A stretch of 64,000 nucleotides of DNA from contig DAOUGQ010000022.1 of the NCBI GenBank assembly GCA_034429195.1, positions 1-64,000 on the forward strand, given 5' to 3'. The notes beneath the pieces are model-generated. The model had not been told where the DNA came from. It ran no database searches and saw nothing but the letters and a program-made list of their open reading frames with translations. Source of the stretch: UBA4782 sp034429195. Its GTDB lineage: Bacteria; Chloroflexota; Anaerolineae; Anaerolineales; Anaerolineaceae. Shown piece after piece: positions 16,665 to 24,756 of the stretch (position 1 is the stretch's first letter; each line of letters begins with the position of its first letter). The translations under genes were made by a program, and so were the position numbers.

Positions 16665-17582
16665 TCATGGCACCAGAACTTCGATGGTGGCTTTGGCTTT
16701 TTGTTCTGTGAGCCAGTTTTCCAGTGCCTTATGTTGTAAAAATTGACGTGTTTCCATTGTCAAGGGATGCTGTGGGTCTCGTTCAATAACCTGAATAATG
16801 TGATAGCCAATTTTAGTTTTTATTACTGAACTATACTCACTTGAATTGAGGGTAAAAACTACCTGATTTAGCTCGGGTTGCAGCAGGTAGCCTTCGGGAA
16901 ACCAACCAAGTTCTCCACCTGTAAGAGGATCCACCTCAGCAGCTAGAGTTGCAAAATCCATACCAGCTTGTAGTTGCGCAAAATAAGAATTTGCAGTTGT
17001 TTCATCTGGTACTCTGATCTGCCGGGCATGCACCTGATCTGCGGTATCACCTACGGTTGCTGTGATCTGATCACTCTGCCATGCAGCCAGCATAGAACGC
17101 TTAAGTGTACGTGTTAATGAAGCGTCATCATATCCGTACGTGCTCATCCAGTTTTGAAGAGAATCTGTACCACCTATTTCAGTTGTAAGTTCTTCAACCT
17201 TGTTTTTTATCTCTTCATCAGTGATTGTGTGCCCGGAGGTAATTGCGGCTTGTTCTAACAGGGTAGTATCAATTAACATATCAAGAACCTGTTGTTTTTG
17301 CTCTTCCTCTGTCATGGTCTGCCCCAACTCGTTTAAAGCGAGCTGAAGTCGGTTCATTTCTGCATTGTAATCTGCAAGAGTTACACCTTCTCCATTGACC
17401 AGAACAGCCATAGGTTCAGTAGTAACCGTAGATGTGATCGCTTCAGTGGTTTGGGTTTTGTCGGGAAGTGGTTTGGTTTCTTCTACCGGGCTATTTCTGA
17501 CACATCCCGCTAACAGGAAAAGCAAGACCAACAGCCAGGTTAATGTCCGCCGTTGATTGAATATATATGTACACATGAGCAT
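16665..17582 (-). CDS. Peptidyl-prolyl cis-trans isomerase lipoprotein (parvulin, PrsA/SurA type)
   Basis: A 305-residue extracytoplasmic foldase. The signal peptide ends in lipobox LLAGC. A SurA_N-like helical part (about 50-190: VLVNGEGVTLADYNAEMNRL, QVLDMLIDTTLLEQAA) precedes the parvulin domain, visible as HARQIRVPDE, FATLAAEVDP, GGELGWFPEGYL and TKIGYHIIQVIERDPQHP. It should help secreted proteins fold at the outer face of the membrane, with many lipoproteins of this genome as possible clients. ATG 17582 is chosen; ATG 17576 two codons later is almost equally good. A longer reading frame extends upstream but begins before the promoter-like region and lacks a signal peptide. Confidence 0.88.
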   Translation of the reverse strand: MLMCTYIFNQRRTLTWLLVLLFLLAGCVRNSPVEETKPLPDKTQTTEAITSTVTTEPMAVLVNGEGVTLADYNAEMNRLQLALNELGQTMTEEEQKQQVLDMLIDTTLLEQAAITSGHTITDEEIKNKVEELTTEIGGTDSLQNWMSTYGYDDASLTRTLKRSMLAAWQSDQITATVGDTADQVHARQIRVPDETTANSYFAQLQAGMDFATLAAEVDPLTGGELGWFPEGYLLQPELNQVVFTLNSSEYSSVIKTKIGYHIIQVIERDPQHPLTMETRQFLQHKALENWLTEQKAKATIEVLVP

Positions 17583-17712
17583 GATTATAACCCTGATTTC
17601 TTTAAGGAATTCTACTCCATATTTTAAGGTTAAAATTCGTTTTTTAGCTTGAAACCAATTTTTCTTTATGCTAGAATGATTGCAACCACAGGTACTGGTA
17701 TATAAATTGCAA

Positions 17713-17730
17713 ACCCCCATATATGGGGGT
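17713..17730. promoter_or_regulatory. Perfect 18-bp palindrome upstream of nrdR (candidate NrdR box)
   Basis: ACCCCCATATATGGGGGT is exactly self-complementary and lies 60 bp before the nrdR start. Its ATATAT core and length match the NrdR-box idea (classical ACACWATATATWGTGT), with C/G arms in place of ACAC/GTGT. It directly follows a TATAAATT sequence that may be the -10 box. Confidence 0.6.
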
Positions 17731-17789
17731 CATCTTTTCGAATCACTGTCTTAACCAGCGACGTCCATTTAAAAAGTTGGAGAGATAAA

Positions 17790-18239
17790 ATGCGTTGTCC
17801 ATATTGTCAGCATGAAGAGTCGAAAGTGATTGATACCACACGAGATAGCCGTGGAAGCATCCGACGCCGGCGCGAATGCGAAGCATGTCAGCAACGATTC
17901 TCGACGATTGAGCGTCCAATCATGGCAACACCAATGATCATTAAGAAAGATGGCACTCGCGAAGAATTTGATAGAGAAAAATTACTACACGGAATTCGAA
18001 TTGCCTGCGCGAAACGACCTGTTTCCGCAGCGGATATTGATCATCTGGTTGGAGAAATCGAATCACGACTGCAGCAGCTCAGTAAAGCAGAAGTCCCTTC
18101 CCGTATGGTGGGAGATATGGTGATTGATGGCCTTAAAACACTGGATTTGATTGCATATATCCGATACGCAATAGTTTACTTACATATGGACGACCTGCAT
18201 ACCATACGAAATGAAATAGACGAATTATTAGAGGCATAA
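17790..18239 (+). CDS. nrdR: Transcriptional repressor NrdR
   Basis: A 149-residue zinc-ribbon/ATP-cone repressor of ribonucleotide reductase genes. The N-terminal zinc ribbon has cysteines at 3, 6, 30 and 33 (MRCPYC ... RECEACQQRF). The ATP-cone begins with MIIKKDGTREEFDREKLL. ATP/dATP binding to the cone sets oligomer state and DNA binding. It lies 10 nt upstream of nrdJ in one operon, so it should regulate its own transcript through the palindrome at 17713. Confidence 0.97.
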   Translation: MRCPYCQHEESKVIDTTRDSRGSIRRRRECEACQQRFSTIERPIMATPMIIKKDGTREEFDREKLLHGIRIACAKRPVSAADIDHLVGEIESRLQQLSKAEVPSRMVGDMVIDGLKTLDLIAYIRYAIVYLHMDDLHTIRNEIDELLEA

Positions 18240-18249
18240 GGAGTATTCA

Positions 18250-20811
18250 ATGGTTGCTACCGTCAAACCCAATCCACATGGGTTGTTACCCACCCCTGAA
18301 ATCCCAGAGGGTTTACCAGAAGTCAATTTGGGAGACAACGCAAGACAGGTATTGTTAAAACGCTATGTCCGCCGAGATAATAATGGAAACACCTGTGAGT
18401 CGGTAGAGGAAATGTTTTGGCGTGTAGCATATCATGTAGCAAAGGTAGAACAAACCTGGGGATCTGACATTATAGAACGAGCCAAGGAGTTCTATCATTT
18501 ACTTGGTGGAATTAATTTTTTTCCAAACTCGCCAACCTTCACTGGCGCTGGAACACCTCTGGGTCAATTAGCTGCTTGTTTTGTGCTTCCTATCAGCGAT
18601 GACATGGGTAAATCTTCCACCGGTATTTTCTCAACACTGCGTGATGCCGCGCTCATCCAGCAAACGGGCGGCGGTAACGGATTTTCATTTTCCAGACTAC
18701 GCCCAAAAGGGACACTGGTGAAATCTTCAGCTGGACGAGCTACGGGTCCCGTCGGATTTCTAAGGGTTTATGACCATGCTTTTGGTGAAGTGGCACAAGG
18801 TGGTACTCGCCGTGGTGCTAATATGGCCGTACTACGTGTTGACCATCCAGATATCGAAGAGTTTATTACCTGCAAAACAAATGAAAATGCCATTACGAAT
18901 TTTAATATTTCAGTAGGAATAACCGATGCTTTTATGAAGGCGGTAGAAGAAGATGCCGATTGGGATCTGCGCTTTCCTGACGTTGCCTTTCCTCTTTATC
19001 GCAGTTTTGACGGAAGTTTGGATCAGGTAGATGAGGTAGGTCTACCAGTTAAAGTTTATAAAACTGTTCGAGCTCGCCAGCTTTTTGATTTAATCGTACG
19101 TCAGGCACATCATAATGGCGAACCTGGTCTGTTATTTCTTGATGCCGCCAATCGAGGCAATCCGGTATCTGATCAATATGCTTTAGAAGCGACCAACCCT
19201 TGCGGTGAACAATGGTTGGGACCATATGAAAGCTGCTGTCTGGGTTCAATCAACCTAGCTCAACATTTTGCTCCAAATCACCAGGTTGATTGGGAGAAAC
19301 TACGCCAGAACGCCATTTTGGCTACTCGCTTTTTAGATGATGTTGTGGATGCAAATCAGTATGTACCTGCCGTTCCACAATTAAAAGAAGCAGCCCAAAA
19401 GAATCGACGCATTGGGTTAGGCATTATGGGGTTGGCAGATCTTATGTTCCATGTGGGGATCCGGTATGGTTCAAAAGAAGGACAAGAATTTGCATCGCAA
19501 GTGATGGAATTTGTACGCTATTACGCCATGATTGCCTCTATTGAATTAGCAAAAGAGCGTGGCACTTTCCCTGGTATATCGAAGAGCATCTACAATAAAG
19601 AGAATTTTAGATGGCAACCCCCCAGGCCAATTATTGAATATACCCATGATTGGAAGCGTCCTGCAATCGATTGGGAAGAAGTTGTTCAAGGTATTAAGGA
19701 ATATGGCATTCGGAATGCAGCTCAGACGACTATTGCCCCAACAGGTACCATCGCAACGGTGGCAGGCTGTGAAGGGTATGGCTGCGAGCCGGTCTTTGCA
19801 CTGGCGTATGTACGCCATGTAAATGACAATGGGAAAGACCTGGCACTCACCTATGCCAGCCCGCTTTTCGAACAGGCATTATCTAAAGCAAATATTCTTG
19901 GCGAAGATCGCGAGAAAATTTTGGAACAGGTAATGGAAGAAGGGTCCTGTCAGCATGTGGATGGAGTGCCAGAAAATATCCGTGATGTTTTTGTTATTTC
20001 GATGGATGTGACTGCAGAAGAGCATGTGCGGATGCAGGCTGCCATGCAGGCGTTTGTGGATAACAGCCTTTCAAAAACCATTAATTTCCCTGAAGGGGCA
20101 ACCCCCAACGATGTGGCTCTGGCTTACCAACTTGCCTGGAAATTGGGCTGTAAAGGTATTACCGTCTATGTAACCAATTCTCGCGAAAAAGTGGTTCTGG
20201 AGACGAAAGCCACCGCTGAAAAGAAAATCGATGAAAATGCGGTCTACCAACCTCCCATCTGGCCAGATACGAAGAAGCCACGCCCGCGTTCATTACCAGG
20301 GTACACCTATACTGTAGAAACGCCTTTAGGGAAAGCATTTGTAACGATAAATGAAAATGGTGGACACCAACCATTCGAAGTATTTGTGAACACCGCCAAA
20401 GCAGGTTCGGATACCGCCTCAGTCTCTGAAGCGATTGGAAGGTTGATTTCATATATCCTGCGCATTTCTTCGCCAATTCTCCCCAGTGAGAGAATGAAAG
20501 AAGTGATCCTGCAATTGACCGGCATTGGGGGAGGGCGGTCGCTTGGATTTGGAGCCAACCGGGTACGTAGCTTACCAGATGGTATCGGGCAGGTGTTATC
20601 AGAATACCTGAGCATGCGTGAAGGTGTGATGACTGATGATAGCCACGCTCATGAAAATGAAAACCAACCAGACGATGAAATATTCTCTGTCATTGAACCA
20701 GAATTACCCCTGCATAGGGTTGGTGATCTGTGCCCGGAATGTGGTCAGGCCGCAGTTGTTAATGAAGAGGGCTGTCGCAAGTGTTATGCCTGCGGGTATA
20801 GCGAGTGCTAG
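18250..20811 (+). CDS. nrdJ: Adenosylcobalamin-dependent (class II) ribonucleoside-diphosphate reductase
   Basis: An 853-residue enzyme that makes deoxyribonucleotides without oxygen, using coenzyme B12 as radical source. The catalytic barrel contains FPNSPTFTGAGTPLGQLAAC, QQTGGGNGFSFSRLRPKG, ATNPCGEQWLGPYESCCLGS (the conserved Asn-x-Cys-x-Glu radical site) and IAPTGTIATVAGCEGYGCEP. The C terminus (TSCPD-like region and Zn ribbon CPECGQAAV..EGCRKCYACGYSEC) holds the redox-active cysteines for re-reduction. No N-terminal ATP-cone is evident; allosteric control may rest on the specificity site and NrdR. The oxygen-independent class fits an anaerobe. No cobalamin riboswitch is visible in the 10-bp gap to nrdR. 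Confidence 0.97.
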   Translation: MVATVKPNPHGLLPTPEIPEGLPEVNLGDNARQVLLKRYVRRDNNGNTCESVEEMFWRVAYHVAKVEQTWGSDIIERAKEFYHLLGGINFFPNSPTFTGAGTPLGQLAACFVLPISDDMGKSSTGIFSTLRDAALIQQTGGGNGFSFSRLRPKGTLVKSSAGRATGPVGFLRVYDHAFGEVAQGGTRRGANMAVLRVDHPDIEEFITCKTNENAITNFNISVGITDAFMKAVEEDADWDLRFPDVAFPLYRSFDGSLDQVDEVGLPVKVYKTVRARQLFDLIVRQAHHNGEPGLLFLDAANRGNPVSDQYALEATNPCGEQWLGPYESCCLGSINLAQHFAPNHQVDWEKLRQNAILATRFLDDVVDANQYVPAVPQLKEAAQKNRRIGLGIMGLADLMFHVGIRYGSKEGQEFASQVMEFVRYYAMIASIELAKERGTFPGISKSIYNKENFRWQPPRPIIEYTHDWKRPAIDWEEVVQGIKEYGIRNAAQTTIAPTGTIATVAGCEGYGCEPVFALAYVRHVNDNGKDLALTYASPLFEQALSKANILGEDREKILEQVMEEGSCQHVDGVPENIRDVFVISMDVTAEEHVRMQAAMQAFVDNSLSKTINFPEGATPNDVALAYQLAWKLGCKGITVYVTNSREKVVLETKATAEKKIDENAVYQPPIWPDTKKPRPRSLPGYTYTVETPLGKAFVTINENGGHQPFEVFVNTAKAGSDTASVSEAIGRLISYILRISSPILPSERMKEVILQLTGIGGGRSLGFGANRVRSLPDGIGQVLSEYLSMREGVMTDDSHAHENENQPDDEIFSVIEPELPLHRVGDLCPECGQAAVVNEEGCRKCYACGYSEC

Positions 20812-20840
20812 GAAAGATAATTTATTATTATGTAGAAAGA

Positions 20841-20880
20841 AGGCTTCCGAGGTTTTCAACGTGAACTTCGGAAGCTTTTA
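20841..20880 (+). terminator. Terminator of nrdR-nrdJ
   Basis: Long hairpin AGGCTTCCGAGGTT / GAACTTCGGAAGCTT with a short loop and TTTATA behind it. It starts 29 nt after the nrdJ stop. Confidence 0.85.
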
Positions 20881-20894
20881 TACACCAGATCGAA

Positions 20895-21343
20895 TTGAGC
20901 ACTCAGCAATTAGCCTGGATCAAGAAGGCTAATCCCTGTTTCCGCGAGCTGCATGTTAAAAGCAGTCGTCCAGGTGAAGTGCTTTCCCAAAGTACTTTCT
21001 TTGTGGGTGTTCTGAAGGGTGTGGGACGGGTCTACATACACGCAGTTGTGGTTACTTTTAGTAGTTATGCTTTTGGTTTTAAACATACTACAAGACTCAG
21101 GTGGGTAGACCACAAACAAATGGGTTTGTGGAACGTTTCAACTGCACTGTTCTGGAAGAAATCTTCCGGATTGCATTTCGTACCAAATTGTACGAATCAG
21201 TGGAATTTCTTCAGTTGGATTTAGATGCATGGTTGATCCGTTTCAATACCAAGCGACTACACCAGGTTTATCGTAATCAGGGTAGGAGCCCCATTGAGAC
21301 AGTTAAATTTATTTTTATAACCTGTGTCAGGAACAAGTCCTAA
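20895..21343 (+). pseudogene. Decayed IS481/IS3-type transposase (rve integrase core)
   Basis: Two pieces of one transposase lie in different frames. The first (frame of 20895, to about 21085) reads CFRELHVKSSRPGEVLSQST and then FFVGVLKGVGRVYIHAVVV. The second (frame of 21101) reads RPQTNGFVERFNCTVLEEIF and then DLDAWLIRFNTKRLHQVYRN. The usual segment between SYAFG and RPQTNGF (about 60 residues, with the second catalytic Asp) is gone and the frames do not match. The first Asp of the DDE triad, normally SQDTF, is Ser here. No terminal inverted repeats are seen. This is an old, inactive remnant filling most of the 20812-21434 gap. Confidence 0.85.
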
Positions 21344-21434
21344 GAGTACAAATATATATCAAGTACAAGAACCTTTTCCTTACTTGAATCCCATTTCTTG
21401 CTGACGCTATAATACTCTACAGGAGGACATCATT

Positions 21435-22415
21435 ATGGCGAAGAAACATGTGAGCGTTCGATATTTTCTCATTATCCTGTGTATTGTGCTCATCACTGCC
21501 TGTACGTTACCTCAAATTGGAACGAAACAACAGGAAGTAACTGAAGAAGAAGAAATGCCAGATGAAACGATGACAGCTATTTATGCCATCGTTGAGAGTT
21601 TGACTGCTCAACCCACGGTTACAGAAGTTCCTCCAACCAGCACGGTAATTCCAGCTACAGAAACGCCGATCATGACCGCAACTGAAACCTTTACCAATAC
21701 GCCTGTTGCATCCGCCACCCAGACAGTAACCGCTACTAAGGTTCCGACGGCGGGGATAACAACGGTACCAGCAAGGGCAATGATATTCGAAGCGGCACGT
21801 CTCTCTACACCTCCTACTCTTGATGGGGTTTGGGATGAATGGACGAATAGCGCCTATCCAATGACATATGTGATTTTTGGGGCTGAAAACTGGACGGGAG
21901 CCAATGACCTGGAAGGCTCTTTCAGGGTTGGCTGGGACAGTAATTACCTGTATCTGGCGGTCAAAGTAAAAGACGATATTTATGTTCAAAATGCCAGTGG
22001 AGTAGATCTGTATAAAGGGGATGTCATAGAACTATTATTGGATGCCAACCTGCAGGGTGATTTTTATTCCACAACCCTCAGCCCGGATGATTATCAATTG
22101 GATGTTTCTCCTGGCAGACCAGACACATCAGGGACAAAAGAAGCATATCTTTATTATCCTTCCAGCCTGGCAGGGGATAAAACCAGCAGTGTGATCATCG
22201 CATCGGTTTCGCAGGCTGGTTTATACCGGATGGAAGCTGCAATTCCCTGGTCACTGTTCAATACTTCTCCTTATGCAGGAGCGAAATTCGGGTTCGCTCT
22301 CCGTGCTTCGGATAACGACAATGGCGGGCAAAATGTTCAACAGAGCATGGTTGCCTGTATTGCCGGAAACAGCCTGGCTAACCCCACAACCTGGGCTGAA
22401 CTCAGGTTGAAGTAA
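21435..22415 (+). CDS. Lipoprotein with C-terminal CBM9-like carbohydrate-binding domain
   Basis: A 326-residue surface lipoprotein. The signal ends in lipobox LITAC (Cys about 23). A Thr/Pro-rich spacer covers about 50-115. The remaining 200 residues match the CBM9/DOMON-type sugar-binding sandwich: TPPTLDGVWDEW, NDLEGSFRVGWDSNYLYLAV, KGDVIELLLDAN, DDYQLDVSPGRP and YRMEAAIPWSLF. Such domains bind sugars or form accessory modules of surface enzymes. No catalytic domain is attached, so it may act as a substrate-binding scaffold. A good AGGAGG-like site precedes the ATG. dinB follows 12 nt after the stop, so readthrough is likely. Confidence 0.82.
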   Translation: MAKKHVSVRYFLIILCIVLITACTLPQIGTKQQEVTEEEEMPDETMTAIYAIVESLTAQPTVTEVPPTSTVIPATETPIMTATETFTNTPVASATQTVTATKVPTAGITTVPARAMIFEAARLSTPPTLDGVWDEWTNSAYPMTYVIFGAENWTGANDLEGSFRVGWDSNYLYLAVKVKDDIYVQNASGVDLYKGDVIELLLDANLQGDFYSTTLSPDDYQLDVSPGRPDTSGTKEAYLYYPSSLAGDKTSSVIIASVSQAGLYRMEAAIPWSLFNTSPYAGAKFGFALRASDNDNGGQNVQQSMVACIAGNSLANPTTWAELRLK

Positions 22416-22427
22416 GGATAGGGGAAT

Positions 22428-23630
22428 GTGAGTGTGCGAAAGGTCTTGCATCTCGATCTAGATGCATTCTTTTGCGCGGTTGAGGAATTAAAGGATCCAT
22501 CTCTCAAAGGGAAAATATTCGCAGTAGGCGGTAGACCTGATCAACGGGGAGTGGTATCTACTTGTTCATATGCTGCCCGGGCTTGCGGTATCCACTCAGC
22601 CATGCCAATGGCGCAGGCTTTGAAGCTGGTTCCTGATCTGCTGGTATTATGGCCTGATTTTAATGCTTATAGTGAAGCCTCAGATAAGGTGATGGCGATC
22701 CTAGAAGATATGAGCCCGCTGGTCGAGCAGGTGTCGATCGATGAGGCGTTCATCGAAGTAACCGACCTTCCGGATGACCCGGGTGTGATCGCGGCAAGAT
22801 TGCAAAAGAGAATAAATGATGAAACGCATTTACCTTGTTCGATCGGGGTTGCAACCAATAAACTGGTGGCAAAAATCGCCAATGATTTTGGTAAGAGTTA
22901 TCGTAAGGGGTTGGACTATCCCAATGCGATTACGGTGGTACCGCCAGGAGGAGAAGCCGCTTTTCTGGCACCATTGCCTGTGCAGATGATGTGGGGAATT
23001 GGAAAGAAGTCTGCAGAGAAATTAAATAATTTGGGGATCATGACCCTTGGGCAGCTTGCGAATGCACCTGCTGACCTGCTTATAAGGCATTATGGAAAAT
23101 GGGCAGTTGAAATGCAGCAGCATGCCAGAGGAGAAAGTACTTCTCCCATTGTGCTCAGTCACACGTTAAAATCTATCAGCAATGAAACCACTTACGATAG
23201 AGATGTGGGTGATATCGATGAAGTGTTGCATACCATTCGCTGGCTATCGGATAAGGTAGGATATCGATTACGAAGGCATCATTTCTGTGCCACCACCATT
23301 AGAATTAAATTACGCTGGTCTGACTTTACGACCATCACGCGGCAGGTTGCCTTGACCGAACCGACCAACCTAAACAGTGTGATCTACGATACCGCTTCTG
23401 ACCTGCTTAAAAAGGCATGGCAAAAAGGGAGAAAAGTACGGTTGATCGGGGTGGGAGGAAGCGGGCTTCAGCAGCCCGCTGTGCAAATGGATTTGTTCAA
23501 TCCAAAAAATGAGAAAGAGACCCGCTTATTATCTGCATTAGATGAACTTCGTGAGAAATATGGGAAGGGGGTGGTCAAGCGAGGGCGTGAGGTGAGTATG
23601 AAACCGAATGAGGATGTGGGTGATGAATAG
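22428..23630 (+). CDS. dinB: DNA polymerase IV (Y-family)
   Basis: A 400-residue translesion polymerase, starting at a GTG behind AGGATAGGGG. Y-family blocks: VLHLDLDAFFCAVE (first catalytic Asp), GGRPDQRGVVSTCSYAAR, VEQVSIDEAFIEVT (SIDE motif with catalytic Asp-Glu), CSIGVATNKLVAKIAND and the thumb PLPVQMMWGIGKKSAEKL. The little-finger domain covers about 245-360. A clamp-binding motif may be QMDLFNP at about 346, close to the QxxLF consensus for binding DnaN. It acts in lesion bypass and SOS-type mutagenesis; no LexA box is apparent. It lies 12 nt after the lipoprotein gene. Confidence 0.95.
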   Translation: MSVRKVLHLDLDAFFCAVEELKDPSLKGKIFAVGGRPDQRGVVSTCSYAARACGIHSAMPMAQALKLVPDLLVLWPDFNAYSEASDKVMAILEDMSPLVEQVSIDEAFIEVTDLPDDPGVIAARLQKRINDETHLPCSIGVATNKLVAKIANDFGKSYRKGLDYPNAITVVPPGGEAAFLAPLPVQMMWGIGKKSAEKLNNLGIMTLGQLANAPADLLIRHYGKWAVEMQQHARGESTSPIVLSHTLKSISNETTYDRDVGDIDEVLHTIRWLSDKVGYRLRRHHFCATTIRIKLRWSDFTTITRQVALTEPTNLNSVIYDTASDLLKKAWQKGRKVRLIGVGGSGLQQPAVQMDLFNPKNEKETRLLSALDELREKYGKGVVKRGREVSMKPNEDVGDE

Positions 23631-23642
23631 GGGGTGGTTTTC

Positions 23643-23672
23643 TTGCCTCATCCAAACTGATACTGGTATAAT
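23643..23672 (+). promoter_or_regulatory. Promoter of tRNA-Thr
   Basis: TTGCCT, 18-bp spacer, TATAAT with the extended element TGG in front, ending 9 bp before the tRNA. Confidence 0.75.
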
Positions 23673-23681
23673 CGGCATTAC

Positions 23682-23754
23682 GCCATCGTAGCTCAGCTGG
23701 TAGAGCAGACGATTCGTAATCGTCAGGTCAAGGGTTCGATCCCCTTCGATGGCT
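23682..23754 (+). tRNA. tRNA-Thr(CGT)
   Basis: A 73-nt cloverleaf with acceptor GCCATCG/CGATGGC, D-arm TAGCTCAGCTGGTAGAGCA, anticodon loop TTCGTAA (CGT, reads ACG) and T-loop TTCGATC. CCA is not encoded. A TTTTTTG run follows the acceptor stem directly. Confidence 0.95.
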
Positions 23755-23766
23755 TTTTTGTTTAAA

Positions 23767-24561
23767 ATGTACGAACTTCCTGTTCACTCCTATTCTATTG
23801 CTCAACCCCTCTTTCAGAATTTCCCTCAGGCTGTGCTGCCAGCTGCCATTCTTGGAGGATACCACCCGGGAAGGATATTCGTCGACCAGCTCGATGAACC
23901 ACGAGTAGCTTTGATCTGGTCTACGGTTGGATATTACTTTCTGGCAGGTGATCCTTCTGTTGTTCGAGATCTAAGCCTGGTGCAGAAGACCCTCATTGAA
24001 GACTTTATTCCCGCTTCGAAGAAAATGGGAGAGAGAGGATTTATTCTCATTCCTTCAAATTATGATTGGATCATAAATGCAGATGAAATTCTTCCTGATA
24101 GGAATACACACATAATTTATCGCCAACCTTTTCGAATTAATTATGATGTATTTAGTGCAAGGAAGGAAAAAACAGATAGCACTGTTTCCTCACTCGAACT
24201 ACGAAAGATAGATGTTGACATTTTAAAAGAAATAAACCTACCACCAAGTTGGCTTTCTAAAGATTCCTTTTTGAGAAATGGTTTGGGTTATGCTCTTATG
24301 AAAGGGGGCGAGATCATCAGCTATTGTCTCAGTGTTTTTCGATCTACTACAGGTATTGAGATAGATGTGCAAACCATACCATGGTACCGTAGAATGGGAT
24401 ATGCAACAATCACCGCTTCTGCGCTCATAAAGGAATGCATTCAACAGGGATTGCAGCCTAATTGGGAGTGCTTTGGGAATAACAATGCCTCAATTGATCT
24501 TGCTGAATCATTGGGCTTTGAAAAACTCTTTTCATATCCCGTCATATACTGGGAAGAATAA
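23767..24561 (+). CDS. GNAT-family N-acetyltransferase
   Basis: A 264-residue two-part protein. The N-terminal half (1-130) is a diverged GNAT-like lobe; the C-terminal half contains the acetyl-CoA segment IEIDVQTIPWYRRMGYATIT, with the RRMGYAT turn in place of the Q/RxxGxG/A motif, then NASIDLAESLGFEKL. This agrees with the ZmaR/'GNAT_acetyltran' subgroup, which acetylates antibiotics or small amines; the substrate is unknown. The ATG at 23767 is used because longer readings overlap tRNA-Thr. It starts only 12 nt after the tRNA's 3' end with no visible ribosome site, so translation may be leaderless after tRNA processing. Confidence 0.8.
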   Translation: MYELPVHSYSIAQPLFQNFPQAVLPAAILGGYHPGRIFVDQLDEPRVALIWSTVGYYFLAGDPSVVRDLSLVQKTLIEDFIPASKKMGERGFILIPSNYDWIINADEILPDRNTHIIYRQPFRINYDVFSARKEKTDSTVSSLELRKIDVDILKEINLPPSWLSKDSFLRNGLGYALMKGGEIISYCLSVFRSTTGIEIDVQTIPWYRRMGYATITASALIKECIQQGLQPNWECFGNNNASIDLAESLGFEKLFSYPVIYWEE

Positions 24562-24756
24562 AAAACTTTCTGGTGATGAGAGGATAAGCAAGAACGTCAG
24601 AAATAAGCTCTTGAAAAAAAAACATAAACCCTTGATATAATGAGATTAGCTGGTATTGGGTAGTTGGGAACTTATTACAGGTAATTATCGTCTATTTATG
24701 GTGAAAATTAGTACTCAGTGAATTTTCTTTGATAAGAACAACAAAGGAGTTAACCC

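Noticed and set aside
17583..17720. N-terminal extension of the parvulin foldase up to 17720
   Set aside because: It runs through the AT-rich region that should hold the promoter and reaches the NrdR-type palindrome. It lacks a ribosome site and would bury the clear signal peptide and lipobox.
18239..18260. Cobalamin riboswitch before nrdJ
   Set aside because: nrdR and nrdJ are only 10 bp apart, and the nrdR leader shows no B12-box-like sequence.
21507..21989. 160-codon minus-strand frame opposite the CBM9-like lipoprotein
   Set aside because: It is Cys/Arg-rich without domain pattern and lies antisense to a well-supported lipoprotein with a signal and a known fold.
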